Shown here one piece after another: positions 40,742 to 49,887 of a stretch of 64,000 nt of DNA. The notes beneath the pieces are model-generated. The model had not been told where the DNA came from. It searched no databases and saw nothing but the letters and a program-made list of their open reading frames with translations. Every line of letters starts with the position of its first letter. Position 1 is the first letter of the stretch. A program made the translations under genes and the position numbers. The stretch is from contig CAKUKE010000009.1 in assembly GCA_934662505.1 (NCBI GenBank), positions 26,376 to 90,375 on the forward strand. The letters are read 5' to 3'. The DNA is from an uncultured Clostridia bacterium (GTDB lineage Bacteria; Bacillota; Clostridia; Christensenellales; Aristaeellaceae).

Positions 40742-41302
40742 TCAGTCGATCGGATTGCCCTCCGCGTCGAACAGCGGGAGCTTCTCCAGGCAAATCAGGT
40801 CGTCGCGCTTCGTCGCGTCGCCCTCGGCCAGAATCGCCATGCGGCCCACGATGTTGCCGCCCGCCTTCTGAACCAGCTCTTCCAGCGCGCGCATCGATTC
40901 GCCGGTGGAAACCACGTCGTCAATCAGAACCACGCGCTTGCCATGCATGTATTCCGCGTCCGCACCGTCGAGATACAGCGTCTGCTGATGATCGGTGGTG
41001 ATGGAGCGCACGTCGGCGGAGAAAATATTGCGCATATACAGCTTCGGCGCCTTGCGGGCGAGCACATAGCGCTCGTTGCCGAGCATGCGCGCCATTTCGC
41101 AGATCAGCGGAATGCCCTTGGATTCGGCGGTAATCAGCACATCGTGCTCCGGGCAGCGCTCGTTCAGCGCCTTGGCGCACGCGGTGGTCAGCTCCGGATC
41201 GCCGAAAATGACGAACGCGCCGATATTCAGTTTATCGCTGATCGGGCAGAGCGGCAGTTTGCGCGCGCAGCCGGCGATGGTCATCGGATAATATTCCTTC
41301 AT
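40742..41302 (-). CDS. Phosphoribosyltransferase family protein
   Basis: A 186-residue type I phosphoribosyltransferase. The PRPP-binding motif VVLIDDVVSTGES lies near residues 120-132. A DVLITAESKGIPLICEMARMLG loop resembles adenine or xanthine phosphoribosyltransferases, so purine salvage is likely but the base is not certain. Some such proteins act as regulators. The ATG at 41302 follows GAGGTG by about seven bases; upstream in-frame codons have no site. Confidence 0.85.
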   Translation of the reverse strand: MKEYYPMTIAGCARKLPLCPISDKLNIGAFVIFGDPELTTACAKALNERCPEHDVLITAESKGIPLICEMARMLGNERYVLARKAPKLYMRNIFSADVRSITTDHQQTLYLDGADAEYMHGKRVVLIDDVVSTGESMRALEELVQKAGGNIVGRMAILAEGDATKRDDLICLEKLPLFDAEGNPID

Positions 41303-41398
41303 GAAAACACACCTCGGCCCTTTAATCTCCCTTTCTTTTACATGGAGAAGCGCCAAAAGTCAATCGCCGGCGGCAGATTCTTCGCGTTTGTTCGGAAA

Positions 41399-42754
41399 TT
41401 ATGCGGGAAGGAAGCGGCAAACGGCCTCTTCGCCCGGCCGCAGCGGGATTTTGGCGAACGTAAGCGCCTCGCCGGTATACGGGTGCGGCTGTGCTTCGCT
41501 GTCGCGGCCCTCGATGCGCCCCGCGCCGCGGAAGCAGGCCTTCCACGTAAACGGCGCGCCGGATTCATTGCGAACGAGCGTTTCATTTGCGCCGCGATGA
41601 TTCACGGTCAGCTCCGCGCCGCAGGCGGGCACGTGCAGGAGCGCGCATTCCATATCGTCCGGAAGGCCGGACAGCGTGGCGATTTCATTCAGCGCCGCGT
41701 TGGGTGCGATTCCCATCAGGCCCGTCGCAAACGCGCCCACCGTCGCAAAGCTCGCTTCGGGATATTCGCGGCGATGCAGCGAGGGCGAAACCATGGCCCG
41801 CAGCGCCTGAAGCGCCTCTTCCTTCATGCCGTAATCAAACAACAACTCCGGCACATGGCACGCGCGCTCGATGATCATCTCCGGGAACTCCGCCCAGACG
41901 GATTTTGCCGCCTCGCGCGCGAGCTCGCAGGGCAGAATGTGGTAATACAGCATGGTTTTCAGATGGCCGCGGCCGGTGAAGATCCGCTCGTTTTCAAAGC
42001 CGATGCCCTCCGCAAAGTCGCGCTCGGGATCGCGCAGCGCGAGCGTGCGCTGAATCAGTTCGGCGCCGCGCCGCTCGTAAATGCGCTTTAGTTCCTTCTG
42101 GCCGCGCAGACCGTACATTTCCGCCGCGCTCAGCGTGCCGCGCGCCTGAATGGCAATCAGGTCGCCGCCAACCTTGACGCGCGATTTGGCGAAATCGGAT
42201 TCATCATAGCTGGTCAGCCCGCGGCGGCCCTCCGAAAGCACGCGATCGGGAATGCCGTCGCCATCGCGATCCCAGCGGGCGACGTAATTCTCCAGCGAGG
42301 TGGCCACGAAATGCCGGATCTCGGGCAGATTCAGATAATCGTCGTCGCCGGAAAAGCGATAGAGGCGGTAAATCGCGTCGATCACATCGAAATTCGCGGG
42401 CAGATTGTACCAGAAATCGCGATTGTTGGTGAAATCCACCGGGCACGGCTGGCCGTAGCGATCGATTTCCCACCAGGAGCACCAGTCCGTTTCCGCGCAG
42501 GGCACGGCGGCGAACCGGCGCATCATATTCTTGTTGTGCGCCTGCAGGCCCAGCACCTCCGCGCCGATGCACTGGTGGCTCACATCGCGCATGCAGAACG
42601 CCTCGCGGCCGGGCAGCGCGGCCTCGTAGCTCGGGCCGATGTCCCCATCCTCAAACACCCAATAGAGCGCCTGCTGCTTTACGCGGTCGAATCCCTCTTC
42701 CAGCGCGCGATCGCTGGAAAACAGCACTGCGCGGCTGTTGGTTTTGAGCGCCAT
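41399..42754 (-). CDS. Six-hairpin-type glycoside hydrolase, family unassigned
   Basis: A 451-residue cytoplasmic protein without signal peptide. Aromatic and acidic patches (WWEIDRYGQPCPVDFTNNRDFWYNLP; DRDGDGIPD; GRGHLKTMLYYHILPCELA, all abbreviated) and helical repeats suggest an alpha/alpha-barrel glycosidase, but I cannot name the CAZy family. AGGAGG precedes the ATG at 42754. It follows the GH36-like gene by 17 bases and shares the importer operon, so it probably acts on an imported oligosaccharide (inference). Confidence 0.65.
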   Translation of the reverse strand: MALKTNSRAVLFSSDRALEEGFDRVKQQALYWVFEDGDIGPSYEAALPGREAFCMRDVSHQCIGAEVLGLQAHNKNMMRRFAAVPCAETDWCSWWEIDRYGQPCPVDFTNNRDFWYNLPANFDVIDAIYRLYRFSGDDDYLNLPEIRHFVATSLENYVARWDRDGDGIPDRVLSEGRRGLTSYDESDFAKSRVKVGGDLIAIQARGTLSAAEMYGLRGQKELKRIYERRGAELIQRTLALRDPERDFAEGIGFENERIFTGRGHLKTMLYYHILPCELAREAAKSVWAEFPEMIIERACHVPELLFDYGMKEEALQALRAMVSPSLHRREYPEASFATVGAFATGLMGIAPNAALNEIATLSGLPDDMECALLHVPACGAELTVNHRGANETLVRNESGAPFTWKACFRGAGRIEGRDSEAQPHPYTGEALTFAKIPLRPGEEAVCRFLPA

Positions 42755-42771
42755 GTCGATTCCTCCTTTGA

Positions 42772-44940
42772 TCAGCAAATGGAAACGAATGCGTCTTCCG
42801 ATTCGTAGCGCACGGTGACGACGGCCAGCTCGCCGCGCTTTTCGCAGCTCGCCTGCGCGCCGCTGGCCTGCGCGATTTCGCCCTTCAGCGCCGGGCCGTA
42901 TACGAAATAGCGCGCGGTCAGGCCGTTAAAGCCCTTGAGCGAGAGCGCGAAGCGGCCGGATTTCCATTCACAGCCGGTTACGCTCACCGCGTCCATGCTC
43001 ACGTGGCGGTCGGAGGCGATCAGCGCGGGCGTTTCGCCGTCGATGGGGGTAAGACCGATCACCTCGTTTGCGCCCAGCGGCAGCGCGGAGAGCGTCAGCT
43101 TGCCCTCCGAAACGATGGCGCCCGTTTCCGCCCAGAAATCCCAGGCGTAATACGTGCGCGCCGGATCGAGCGCCGCGTTTTCCAGCGGGAACTCGATTTC
43201 CTCCAGCGGAATCACCGCCGTGCGCTGCAGCACGCACCAGCGGCGGCCGTATTCATCAAAATGGGTGCACCACAGGGACGCGAACGGCGTTTTGGAATCG
43301 GTTTCGTGGCTGACGTCCATGCAGCCCTGCTCCACCGGCGCGGCCATCGGCGCGCAGGCGGGGGTGGTGTAATCCACCGGGCCGGTTTCCGCTGTGCGAA
43401 CGGCCAGTCCGGGCAGCGTTTTGTGCAAATATTCCAGGCGCGTATCGTCGTAGGCCTCGGGGCGATCGGAAATCATCATCAGTCCGCCGGTCAGCGATAC
43501 CAGCGAAAGCATCATCCGCACCCACGGCAGCTCGCCGCGCACGCACACATGGTCGGGGTCCAGCGTAAACAGCACGCGATGCGCGAAATACCAGCGCGCC
43601 GTTTCGCGAAGCTGCATGCTGTAAGCGCCCCAGCGCGGGTTGGCGTCGGTGGCCACGCGCATTGCGTCGCACACGCCGATCGACTGGCTCAGCACGCCCC
43701 AGCAGGACAGGTAATACACCTCCTCGCCCAGTCCCCTGCGCGCCGCGCGCATATAGGCGATCTGCCGCGCGCGCGCCTCTTCCGGCTCCAGACGGCCCAG
43801 ACGAACCGCCTCCTGAAGACCGTCGAACAGCAAATGGCGTAGCGAATCGCTCTTGCAATAGGTGTAGCCCGCCTCGCGGAACGCGCGGTAATAGGGCGTG
43901 ACCTGCTTTTCGAGCGTTTCGGGCGTGCAATCGATGATGTACTGAATCCAGTCGCCGCGAATCAGACTGCCGTCCGCGTTGGTCAGGCAGCAGCCGAGCG
44001 CTTCGGCGGCCGCGCGATTGGTCAGCGTCGCGTTCGTCCAGATTCCCGCCTCAAAACCGCCGGCGTGAATGGCGTTTACGATGCCGGCATGGCCGTCCGG
44101 GAATTTGTCGTTGATGTGAATCCAGCTGTCGGGCACGTTTTCGCCCGGCGCGGTCGGCACGAGCTCCTGCTGATAGCCGTCGTCGACCTGCATGTATTCC
44201 ATGCCGTAGTTTTTCAGCGGCTTCAGCGTCTGCGCGTCGCGCTCGAGATCCGCCTGCGTGATTTTGGAATGATACGCCTCCCACGAGCACCAGCCGGTGA
44301 TCGCCTTCGGATTCGGGCGGAAGAGCCACGGCTTGTGCTGGGCATAGCCCAGATGCTCGCCGTAATACCGCGGGCGAATCAGCAGAACGAACGGCTTTGT
44401 GCCGAGGGATACGGTCATGCTGGCGGAATAGGCGCCGTTTTCGCATTCCACGCGCGCGCCGTCCCAGTTAAAGGCGTAGCTGTGCCAGGAAAGCAGCAGA
44501 TCCCAATCCGGGAAATACATTCCGTTTGCGCCGAACAGCAGCGGCCGCCCGCTCTGGCCGAGGATCGCCTGGCCGCGCTGAGCGCGCTGCGGGCGCACAT
44601 TCCACATTTCAACCGGCGCGCAGAAGCGCACGCGCACCTGCGTTTCCACCTTCGACCACATCAGGAACTGCTGAATGAACGGGGTGGACTGGAAATCGCC
44701 GTCGGAATGATAGCGCAGTCCGGGCGCGATCTCGCGGTCGAATTCAAGTTCGATCAGATCCACGCCGTTGAACGTGAGGTGGTAAACGCCCGTATCGGGA
44801 TCGCCGCTGAGGCGCGCGTGGGTTGCGGGCGCGTCCGGGCGAACGGCATAATCGCGGTGCGCGAGCATGTTTTCCACCGGCGGGGGAACCATCGCCGGGC
44901 TGGGCGTTACAAAGCTTTCGGTTTCAATTTTCTTGTTCAC
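42772..44940 (-). CDS. GH36-like alpha-galactosidase (clan GH-D)
   Basis: A 722-residue hydrolase without signal peptide. The TIM barrel carries GWCSWEAYHSKIT near residue 230, MQVDDGYQQE, and YCKSDSLRH, where the Asp of KxD is the expected nucleophile. A C-terminal beta domain follows. These are GH36/GH27-type features, but the KWD nucleophile motif is altered to KSD, so alpha-galactosidase is the best guess rather than certain. The start is GTG at 44940 after GAGGACAG. It lies 23 bases behind the importer permease gene. Confidence 0.75.
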   Translation of the reverse strand: MNKKIETESFVTPSPAMVPPPVENMLAHRDYAVRPDAPATHARLSGDPDTGVYHLTFNGVDLIELEFDREIAPGLRYHSDGDFQSTPFIQQFLMWSKVETQVRVRFCAPVEMWNVRPQRAQRGQAILGQSGRPLLFGANGMYFPDWDLLLSWHSYAFNWDGARVECENGAYSASMTVSLGTKPFVLLIRPRYYGEHLGYAQHKPWLFRPNPKAITGWCSWEAYHSKITQADLERDAQTLKPLKNYGMEYMQVDDGYQQELVPTAPGENVPDSWIHINDKFPDGHAGIVNAIHAGGFEAGIWTNATLTNRAAAEALGCCLTNADGSLIRGDWIQYIIDCTPETLEKQVTPYYRAFREAGYTYCKSDSLRHLLFDGLQEAVRLGRLEPEEARARQIAYMRAARRGLGEEVYYLSCWGVLSQSIGVCDAMRVATDANPRWGAYSMQLRETARWYFAHRVLFTLDPDHVCVRGELPWVRMMLSLVSLTGGLMMISDRPEAYDDTRLEYLHKTLPGLAVRTAETGPVDYTTPACAPMAAPVEQGCMDVSHETDSKTPFASLWCTHFDEYGRRWCVLQRTAVIPLEEIEFPLENAALDPARTYYAWDFWAETGAIVSEGKLTLSALPLGANEVIGLTPIDGETPALIASDRHVSMDAVSVTGCEWKSGRFALSLKGFNGLTARYFVYGPALKGEIAQASGAQASCEKRGELAVVTVRYESEDAFVSIC

Positions 44941-44963
44941 GTTTCTGTCCTCGCATTTCTTAA

Positions 44964-45863
44964 TTAGCCCTTGACCGCGCCGAGCGTGATGCCGCCCACG
45001 AAATAGCGCTGGAAGAACGGATAGATGAATAGAATCGGCACTACGACCACAATCGTGATCGCCGCGCGGACGGTTTCCGGCTGAATCGTGCGCATGGAGG
45101 CGTAGAGCTGCTGCTGGTTGAACATGTCCGATTTCGCGTTCGCCTGATTCAGCAGCCGGTACAGGATGATCTGCAGCGTATCCCAGGTTCCGTTCTTGGA
45201 ATACAGCGATACGTCGAACCAGCTGTTCCAGTGGCCCACGCCGATATACACCGCGATGCACGCGAGCATGGGCTTGGCCAGCGGCAGCGCGATGCTGGCG
45301 AACGTGCGGGTTTCGGACGCGCCGTCGATGCGCGCGGATTCAAACAGCGCCGACGGAATCGATTCCATATAGCTCGAGGCCAGCAGCATGTAATACGCCG
45401 AAAACAGCCCCGGAACGATATACACCGCGAAGCTGTTGACGAAGCCCAGCTGCACCATCAGCAGATACGTCGGGATCAGTCCGCCGCCAAAATACATCGT
45501 AATCAAAAACAGCATGCGCATGAATTTGCGGCCGTAAAAATTCTTGTTGCTGCAGATATAGCCCAGCAGCGCGTTGCAGCCGACGCCCGTGGCCGTGCCG
45601 ACCAGCACGCGCAGCACGGAGACCAGCGCGCCATGCAGGAGCTTGCTGTTTTTGAATACGTATTCGTAGTTGGCCAGCGTCCATTCGCGCGGCCAGAAAT
45701 ACAGATTGCCCAGCAGCGCGTCGGTTCCGTCGTTAAAGGAAAGCACCAGCATGTTCCAGAAGGGGTAAATCGTAATAAACAGCAGCACGAACAGCGCGAT
45801 TCCGTTGAAGATATCGAATGCGCGGCCGCTCTTGGTCTGCTTGAGATAAAAGGCCTTTCTCAT
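44964..45863 (-). CDS. Sugar ABC importer permease, LplC/YtcP type
   Basis: Integral membrane subunit of 299 residues with six predicted segments. The cytoplasmic coupling EAA loop reads ESARIDGASETRTFASIALPLAKP near residues 190-213 (only part needed: DGASE...LPLAKP). The C-terminus QRYFVGGITLGAVKG is typical of the LplC branch. It is preceded by the LplB-like partner and followed by the GH36 gene, so it probably imports an alpha-galactosyl or related oligosaccharide. Confidence 0.93.
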   Translation of the reverse strand: MRKAFYLKQTKSGRAFDIFNGIALFVLLFITIYPFWNMLVLSFNDGTDALLGNLYFWPREWTLANYEYVFKNSKLLHGALVSVLRVLVGTATGVGCNALLGYICSNKNFYGRKFMRMLFLITMYFGGGLIPTYLLMVQLGFVNSFAVYIVPGLFSAYYMLLASSYMESIPSALFESARIDGASETRTFASIALPLAKPMLACIAVYIGVGHWNSWFDVSLYSKNGTWDTLQIILYRLLNQANAKSDMFNQQQLYASMRTIQPETVRAAITIVVVVPILFIYPFFQRYFVGGITLGAVKG

Positions 45864-45882
45864 GAGAGCGCCCTCCTTTCCG

Positions 45883-46830
45883 TCAGAACAGGCCCACGTC
45901 GCCGACCTTGCGGGCGATCGCGTTCGTAATCAGCACCAGCACGAAGCCGATCACCGATTTCATCAGCGAAACCGCCGTGCCCAGCGAATAATAGCCGTTC
46001 TGCACGCCGTAGCGATAGGTGTAGGTATCGATAACCTCCCAGTAGCGCTGGGTAATGGTATTGCCGATGATCAGATGCTGGTCGAAGCCCGCGGAGAGCA
46101 CATTGCCCACCTGCATGATCCACAGAAGCACGATCGTGGGCAGAATTGCCGGAAGCGTAATGTGAATCGCGATGCCCAGACGGCCCATGCCGTCGATCGA
46201 GCCGGCCTCGCACAGATCCTCGCTCACGCCGGTCATCGCGCTTAAATAGATGATCGCCGACCAGCCGAGGCTCTTCCAGATGTTGACGATGGTAATGATC
46301 CACCAGTACCATTCGCCCTTCTGCAGAAATTGAATGCGCGTTTTCGTCACGCCCAAGCCGAGCAGCACGTCGTTGACGACGCCGTCGGTGCCGAGCACGG
46401 TCGTGACCATGGTGCCCGCGACCACCCAGCTGATGAAATGCGGCAGATAGCTGGCCGTCTGAACCAGCTTCTTGACCTTCGGATTGCCCAGCTCGTTGAG
46501 CATGAATGCAAACAGGATCGGCGCGATGAAGCCCACCGTGATGTTCAGGCCGGACATCGCCAGGGTATTGCGCAGGATGCGCCAGAAATCGTTGCCGTTG
46601 ATGAATTGTTTAAAGTATTTAAGCCCCACAAAGCCGCATTCCCAGATCTGCTTGCCCGGCGTGTAGTTCACAAACGCCATCAGCAGGCCGTACATCGGAT
46701 AATAGCAGAACAGCAGCACCCACGCGATGATCGGCACGCACAAGAGCCACATCTCGCGCTGCTCGATCAGACTGTTCAGAAACGGATGCCGGCGGTTCGC
46801 GGCGATTCCGGGCTGATTGCGCTTACGCAT
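45883..46830 (-). CDS. Sugar ABC importer permease, LplB type
   Basis: A 315-residue permease with six predicted membrane segments and a coupling loop CEAGSIDGMGRLGIAIHITLP near residues 205-225 (EAA motif core DGMGR). The N-terminus NSLIEQREMWLLCVPIIAWVLLF and the YTPGKQIWECGFVGLKYFKQF region are characteristic of LplB/YteP proteins. It pairs with the LplC-type permease 19 bases downstream. A stable hairpin lies between this gene and the binding-protein gene upstream. Confidence 0.93.
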   Translation of the reverse strand: MRKRNQPGIAANRRHPFLNSLIEQREMWLLCVPIIAWVLLFCYYPMYGLLMAFVNYTPGKQIWECGFVGLKYFKQFINGNDFWRILRNTLAMSGLNITVGFIAPILFAFMLNELGNPKVKKLVQTASYLPHFISWVVAGTMVTTVLGTDGVVNDVLLGLGVTKTRIQFLQKGEWYWWIITIVNIWKSLGWSAIIYLSAMTGVSEDLCEAGSIDGMGRLGIAIHITLPAILPTIVLLWIMQVGNVLSAGFDQHLIIGNTITQRYWEVIDTYTYRYGVQNGYYSLGTAVSLMKSVIGFVLVLITNAIARKVGDVGLF

Positions 46831-46859
46831 TTTGCTTTCCTCCCGTCGTTAAAATGATA

Positions 46860-46887
46860 GGGGGGCAGGGCCGAAACCCCGCCCCCC
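46860..46887 (-). terminator. Hairpin between binding-protein and permease genes
   Basis: A GC-rich stem (GGGGGGC with GCCCCCC, plus GGG/CCC across one unpaired A) with a short loop and no U-run. This is the arrangement of an attenuator or mRNA-stabilising element that lets the binding protein be made in excess. Confidence 0.6.
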
Positions 46888-46907
46888 TTCAGGCTGGCTG
46901 AAATGCC

Positions 46908-48590
46908 TTATTTCGCGCTCATCAGAGACAGGTTGTTCTGATAATTCGCGGTGCGGTACGCCGCGTAGGTCTCCAGACCCGCGCTCTCCACCGCCGCCTG
47001 CAGGTTCTGCCAGTTCTGCTCGAATTCCTCGTCGGACTCGGAGCGGATGACCAGCGGATAGTACTGCTTCCAGGCGTCTTCAACGGCGGTCTTGGCGAAC
47101 GTCACGTCCTCGGACATCGGCAGGCTCTCGAACAGCAGGTCGGTGCCGTCGAAGATCGTGCCGGACATGTTGGTGAACATGATGTTCTTCCATTCGTTCT
47201 CGGAATACCACATCTGGTTCGGCCACAGGCAGTGCTCGCCGTCTTCGAAGCGGCCCTGATACTGCAGGTTGTTGAACAGGCCGCTGTTCGCGCCGTAGAT
47301 GCCCTCTTCGTTGTAGTCCCAGGTCTCGCCCACGAGCTGCGCCTTCGCGTCCTCGTTGAAGTACCAGGTGCCGTCCTCGTTCAGGTGCCAGATTTCGGTG
47401 TAGGTGCCGGGATTCTTATAGGATTCGACCTCGCCGGGCATGCCCCAGTTGACCAGCGCGATGCCCTTATCGGACATGATGAAATCGAGCCACTTCATAA
47501 CGCCCGCGACGTTTTCGCACTTGTCGGTGATGAACGTCCAGGAGCTGCCGGCGTTGTTCTTCATGGTCACATACGCGTTTTCAGCATCGGCGTCCTTGAA
47601 GCCCACGCAGATGTAGGTTTCGTCCTTCGTCCAGTTGTCGTCGGTGAGCTTCCAGACCTCGGAGCCGCCGTTCAGGCCGATCCACCAGCCGCCGATCAGC
47701 GCGACTTCGCGCTTCTGGGAAACCTTGGTCTTCAGATCCGCCCACTTGTCGGTGAACGCATCGGGGTCCATCGTGCCGGTGCGGTACCAGTTGTTGAAGT
47801 ACTGCGCCATCTTCTTGCCGGCCTCGGTCTGCGTCCAGTAGGTCAGGGTGTTGTCGTCGTTGATCTGCCAGCCGCGCTCCAGTCCCCAGTAGCCGGACAG
47901 ATACTCCGGCATGCCCTGATTGTACAGGCCCAGAGAATAGCGGGTTTCGCTGTCTGCGGTGGTCGGGTTGGCGTTGTAGATCGTCATCGCCGCGTTGAAG
48001 AAATCTTCAGGCGTCTTGATGGTGGAATAGTCGATGCCGGCGGCCTTCAGCTCGTCCAGGCGCAGGTGCGCGCTGTAGTCCGGAAGGTCCATCAGGTTGC
48101 TGAACGAGGTGGGCAGGTAGTAGTACTTGCCCTCGCTGTCCGCATACAGGCCGGCCATGTCGCCCAGACGGCCCATCAGGTTCGGGCAGGTTTCGGCGTT
48201 CATGTATTCGGTGATCTCCGCAGCGCGGCCCTGATCCACGAAGCGCTGGCGCAGCGTGGTGGAAGCGCCGACGATCACATCCGGATAGTCGTTGCCGGTC
48301 AGCGCGAGGTTCAGCGCCTCCTGCGCGTCGCCGTCGGTGGTGGTGTATTCGAAATCAATGTTGAAGTAGTCCTTCAGGTAGGCCTGCATCGCCGCGATGC
48401 CGCGCACCTGCTCTTCGCCGGTGGAGAAGTTGTCGCTGTAGTAGAACACGCTGATCTTCAGCGGCTCCGCGGGAACCTCCCAGCCGAATGCGTCCGCGAT
48501 GGCGTTCTGCTCCGCTCCGGCGGGAACAGCGGCGAGCAGACCCAGCATCAGCGCAACCGTCATGATCAGGGAAAGAGCCTTTTTCATCAT
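46908..48590 (-). CDS. Extracellular sugar-binding protein, LplA type
   Basis: Solute-binding protein of 560 residues that captures an oligosaccharide for the adjoining permeases. The signal peptide ends near VPAGAEQN and contains no lipobox cysteine, unusual for a Gram-positive binding protein. The body shows SBP_bac_1 features (NLALTGNDYPDVIVGAS near 90, KYYYLPTSFSNL, and GGWWIG). GGAGG precedes tandem ATGs at 48590 and 48587. It is the first gene of the importer operon and has ATGGATT repeats in its control region. Confidence 0.92.
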   Translation of the reverse strand: MMKKALSLIMTVALMLGLLAAVPAGAEQNAIADAFGWEVPAEPLKISVFYYSDNFSTGEEQVRGIAAMQAYLKDYFNIDFEYTTTDGDAQEALNLALTGNDYPDVIVGASTTLRQRFVDQGRAAEITEYMNAETCPNLMGRLGDMAGLYADSEGKYYYLPTSFSNLMDLPDYSAHLRLDELKAAGIDYSTIKTPEDFFNAAMTIYNANPTTADSETRYSLGLYNQGMPEYLSGYWGLERGWQINDDNTLTYWTQTEAGKKMAQYFNNWYRTGTMDPDAFTDKWADLKTKVSQKREVALIGGWWIGLNGGSEVWKLTDDNWTKDETYICVGFKDADAENAYVTMKNNAGSSWTFITDKCENVAGVMKWLDFIMSDKGIALVNWGMPGEVESYKNPGTYTEIWHLNEDGTWYFNEDAKAQLVGETWDYNEEGIYGANSGLFNNLQYQGRFEDGEHCLWPNQMWYSENEWKNIMFTNMSGTIFDGTDLLFESLPMSEDVTFAKTAVEDAWKQYYPLVIRSESDEEFEQNWQNLQAAVESAGLETYAAYRTANYQNNLSLMSAK

Positions 48591-48669
48591 GGTAACCTCC
48601 TATTCTTTTATACGTGATGCACTTCACGCTTTTCTACTTACTATAATAATCGGTTTGTCGGCATTTAGA

Positions 48670-48728
48670 ATGGATTTTTGCTACAAAAACATGGATTTTT
48701 GATGGATTATAGATGGATTTGCGATGGA
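48670..48728. repeat. Helically phased ATGGATT direct repeats
   Basis: ATGGATT (or ATGGA) begins at 48670, 48691, 48702, 48713 and 48724, spacings of 21, 11, 11 and 11 bases. The array lies upstream of the binding-protein gene and downstream of the AraC gene. Phasing near one or two helical turns suits sites for the neighbouring AraC regulator (inference). Confidence 0.7.
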
Positions 48729-48760
48729 AAACAGTTTACCCGGCGCGCTTTTTGAAAAAT

Positions 48761-48789
48761 AAAAAGGCCGTCTTTATGATAAGACGGCC
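48761..48789 (-). terminator. Terminator after the AraC gene
   Basis: On the minus strand, a perfect 9-bp stem (GGCCGTCTT/AAGACGGCC) with a six-base loop is followed by TTTTTATTTTT. Confidence 0.85.
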
Positions 48790-48793
48790 CAGG

Positions 48794-49714
48794 TTAACGT
48801 TCATCGGACGCGATTCCGCCCTGCTTCCAGCTTTCGCGGAACGAGCGGGGACTTGCGCCGAAGCGTTTCTTGAACATTCGCGAGAAGAAAAGCGGATCGG
48901 AATATCCGCACAGATACGCAATCTGCTGCACGGAGTGGGAGGGATTGCGCATCATCAATTCCGCGCGCTGCAGGCGGAATTCAGTGATGTACTGACTGAT
49001 CGACAGGCCGGTTTCGCGATGGAACACCTCGGTCATGTACGAGCGCGAATAGCCGAGATTGCGGGCGATTTCGCTGATGTTCAGCTTCTCGCCGAAGGAA
49101 TTTTCCACCATGATTTTGATGTTTTCGACCAGCTGCACGTTTTTCTCCTGCAGATTGCGCCGTGTGGCGGCCGGCCGCGCGCCCTCGCTGCTTCCCCGCG
49201 AATCGCGCAGGACGTCCATCAGCTCAAACAGCAGTCCTGTCAGCGTCAGATACCCGCTGTGCGGCTGAATTGCGCCCACCATGCGGTCAAGCAGCGCAAA
49301 CAGCGCATCGGAATTGCGCAGATCCGCGATCGGGTGCGCCGCGTCCAACTGCATTTCGGAGAGCACACTTTCGCCCCACGGCCCGCTGAAGCCCAGCCAG
49401 TAGTATTCCCACGGCGAATCCTGCGCCGCGCGATACAGCGCCATTCGGCCCGGACAAATCAGAAAGCACTGGTTTTCGTGGATGCTGTATTCGTTCTGCA
49501 TGTCGGTCATCATGCCGCTGCCGCGGCGAATGAAGTGAGTCAGGTAATGGTCGCGAATCATCGGGCCGCAGGAATAGTTCGCGTCGGTCTGGTGATAGCC
49601 GGCCTGAATCAGCTGGAGATTCGTGTCCACCGGAAGCCGCTCGAAATGCGCGTAGCGCTTCTTTTCGGTATCTTCCCAGTCCAGACAGCGAATCAATTCC
49701 GTCCGTTCCCTCAT
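48794..49714 (-). CDS. AraC-family transcriptional regulator
   Basis: A 306-residue regulator with an N-terminal cupin-like ligand domain (GSGMMTDMQNEYSIHENQCFLICPG, seen in part as HENQCFLICPG). C-terminal double helix-turn-helix motifs follow: LNISEIARNLGYSRSYMTEVFHRETG and QQIAYLCGYSDPLFFSRMFKKRFG, abbreviated to NISEIARNLGYS and IAYLCGYSDPLFFSR. AAGGAGG lies upstream of the ATG at 49714. It has its own promoter and terminator and lies directly upstream of the importer operon, so it probably activates it in response to the imported sugar. Confidence 0.93.
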   Translation of the reverse strand: MRERTELIRCLDWEDTEKKRYAHFERLPVDTNLQLIQAGYHQTDANYSCGPMIRDHYLTHFIRRGSGMMTDMQNEYSIHENQCFLICPGRMALYRAAQDSPWEYYWLGFSGPWGESVLSEMQLDAAHPIADLRNSDALFALLDRMVGAIQPHSGYLTLTGLLFELMDVLRDSRGSSEGARPAATRRNLQEKNVQLVENIKIMVENSFGEKLNISEIARNLGYSRSYMTEVFHRETGLSISQYITEFRLQRAELMMRNPSHSVQQIAYLCGYSDPLFFSRMFKKRFGASPRSFRESWKQGGIASDER

Positions 49715-49748
49715 TGCCGATTCCCTCCTTTCCCGTCTGCTTAAAACC

Positions 49749-49777
49749 ATTATACCGCATCAAAAACCATAACGCAA
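49749..49777 (-). promoter_or_regulatory. Promoter of the AraC gene
   Basis: Minus-strand TTGCGT, 17-base spacer, TATAAT, ending 35 bases before the start codon. Confidence 0.7.
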
Positions 49778-49813
49778 TGCGAAAAATAGCGGGCGATATG
49801 CAATGCGCCCAAT

Positions 49814-49842
49814 AAAAAAACGGGGGAAGCAATCGCTTCCCC
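49814..49842 (-). terminator. Hairpin A: terminator for transcripts from the TetR side
   Basis: On the minus strand, a perfect 8-bp stem (GGGGAAGC/GCTTCCCC) with a four-base loop is followed by C, G and seven T. It separates the AraC promoter from the TetR-small protein unit. Confidence 0.75.
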
Positions 49843-49887
49843 TTATTCTATTTCGTAACTTGTATCATTATATAGGTGGAGACACAT

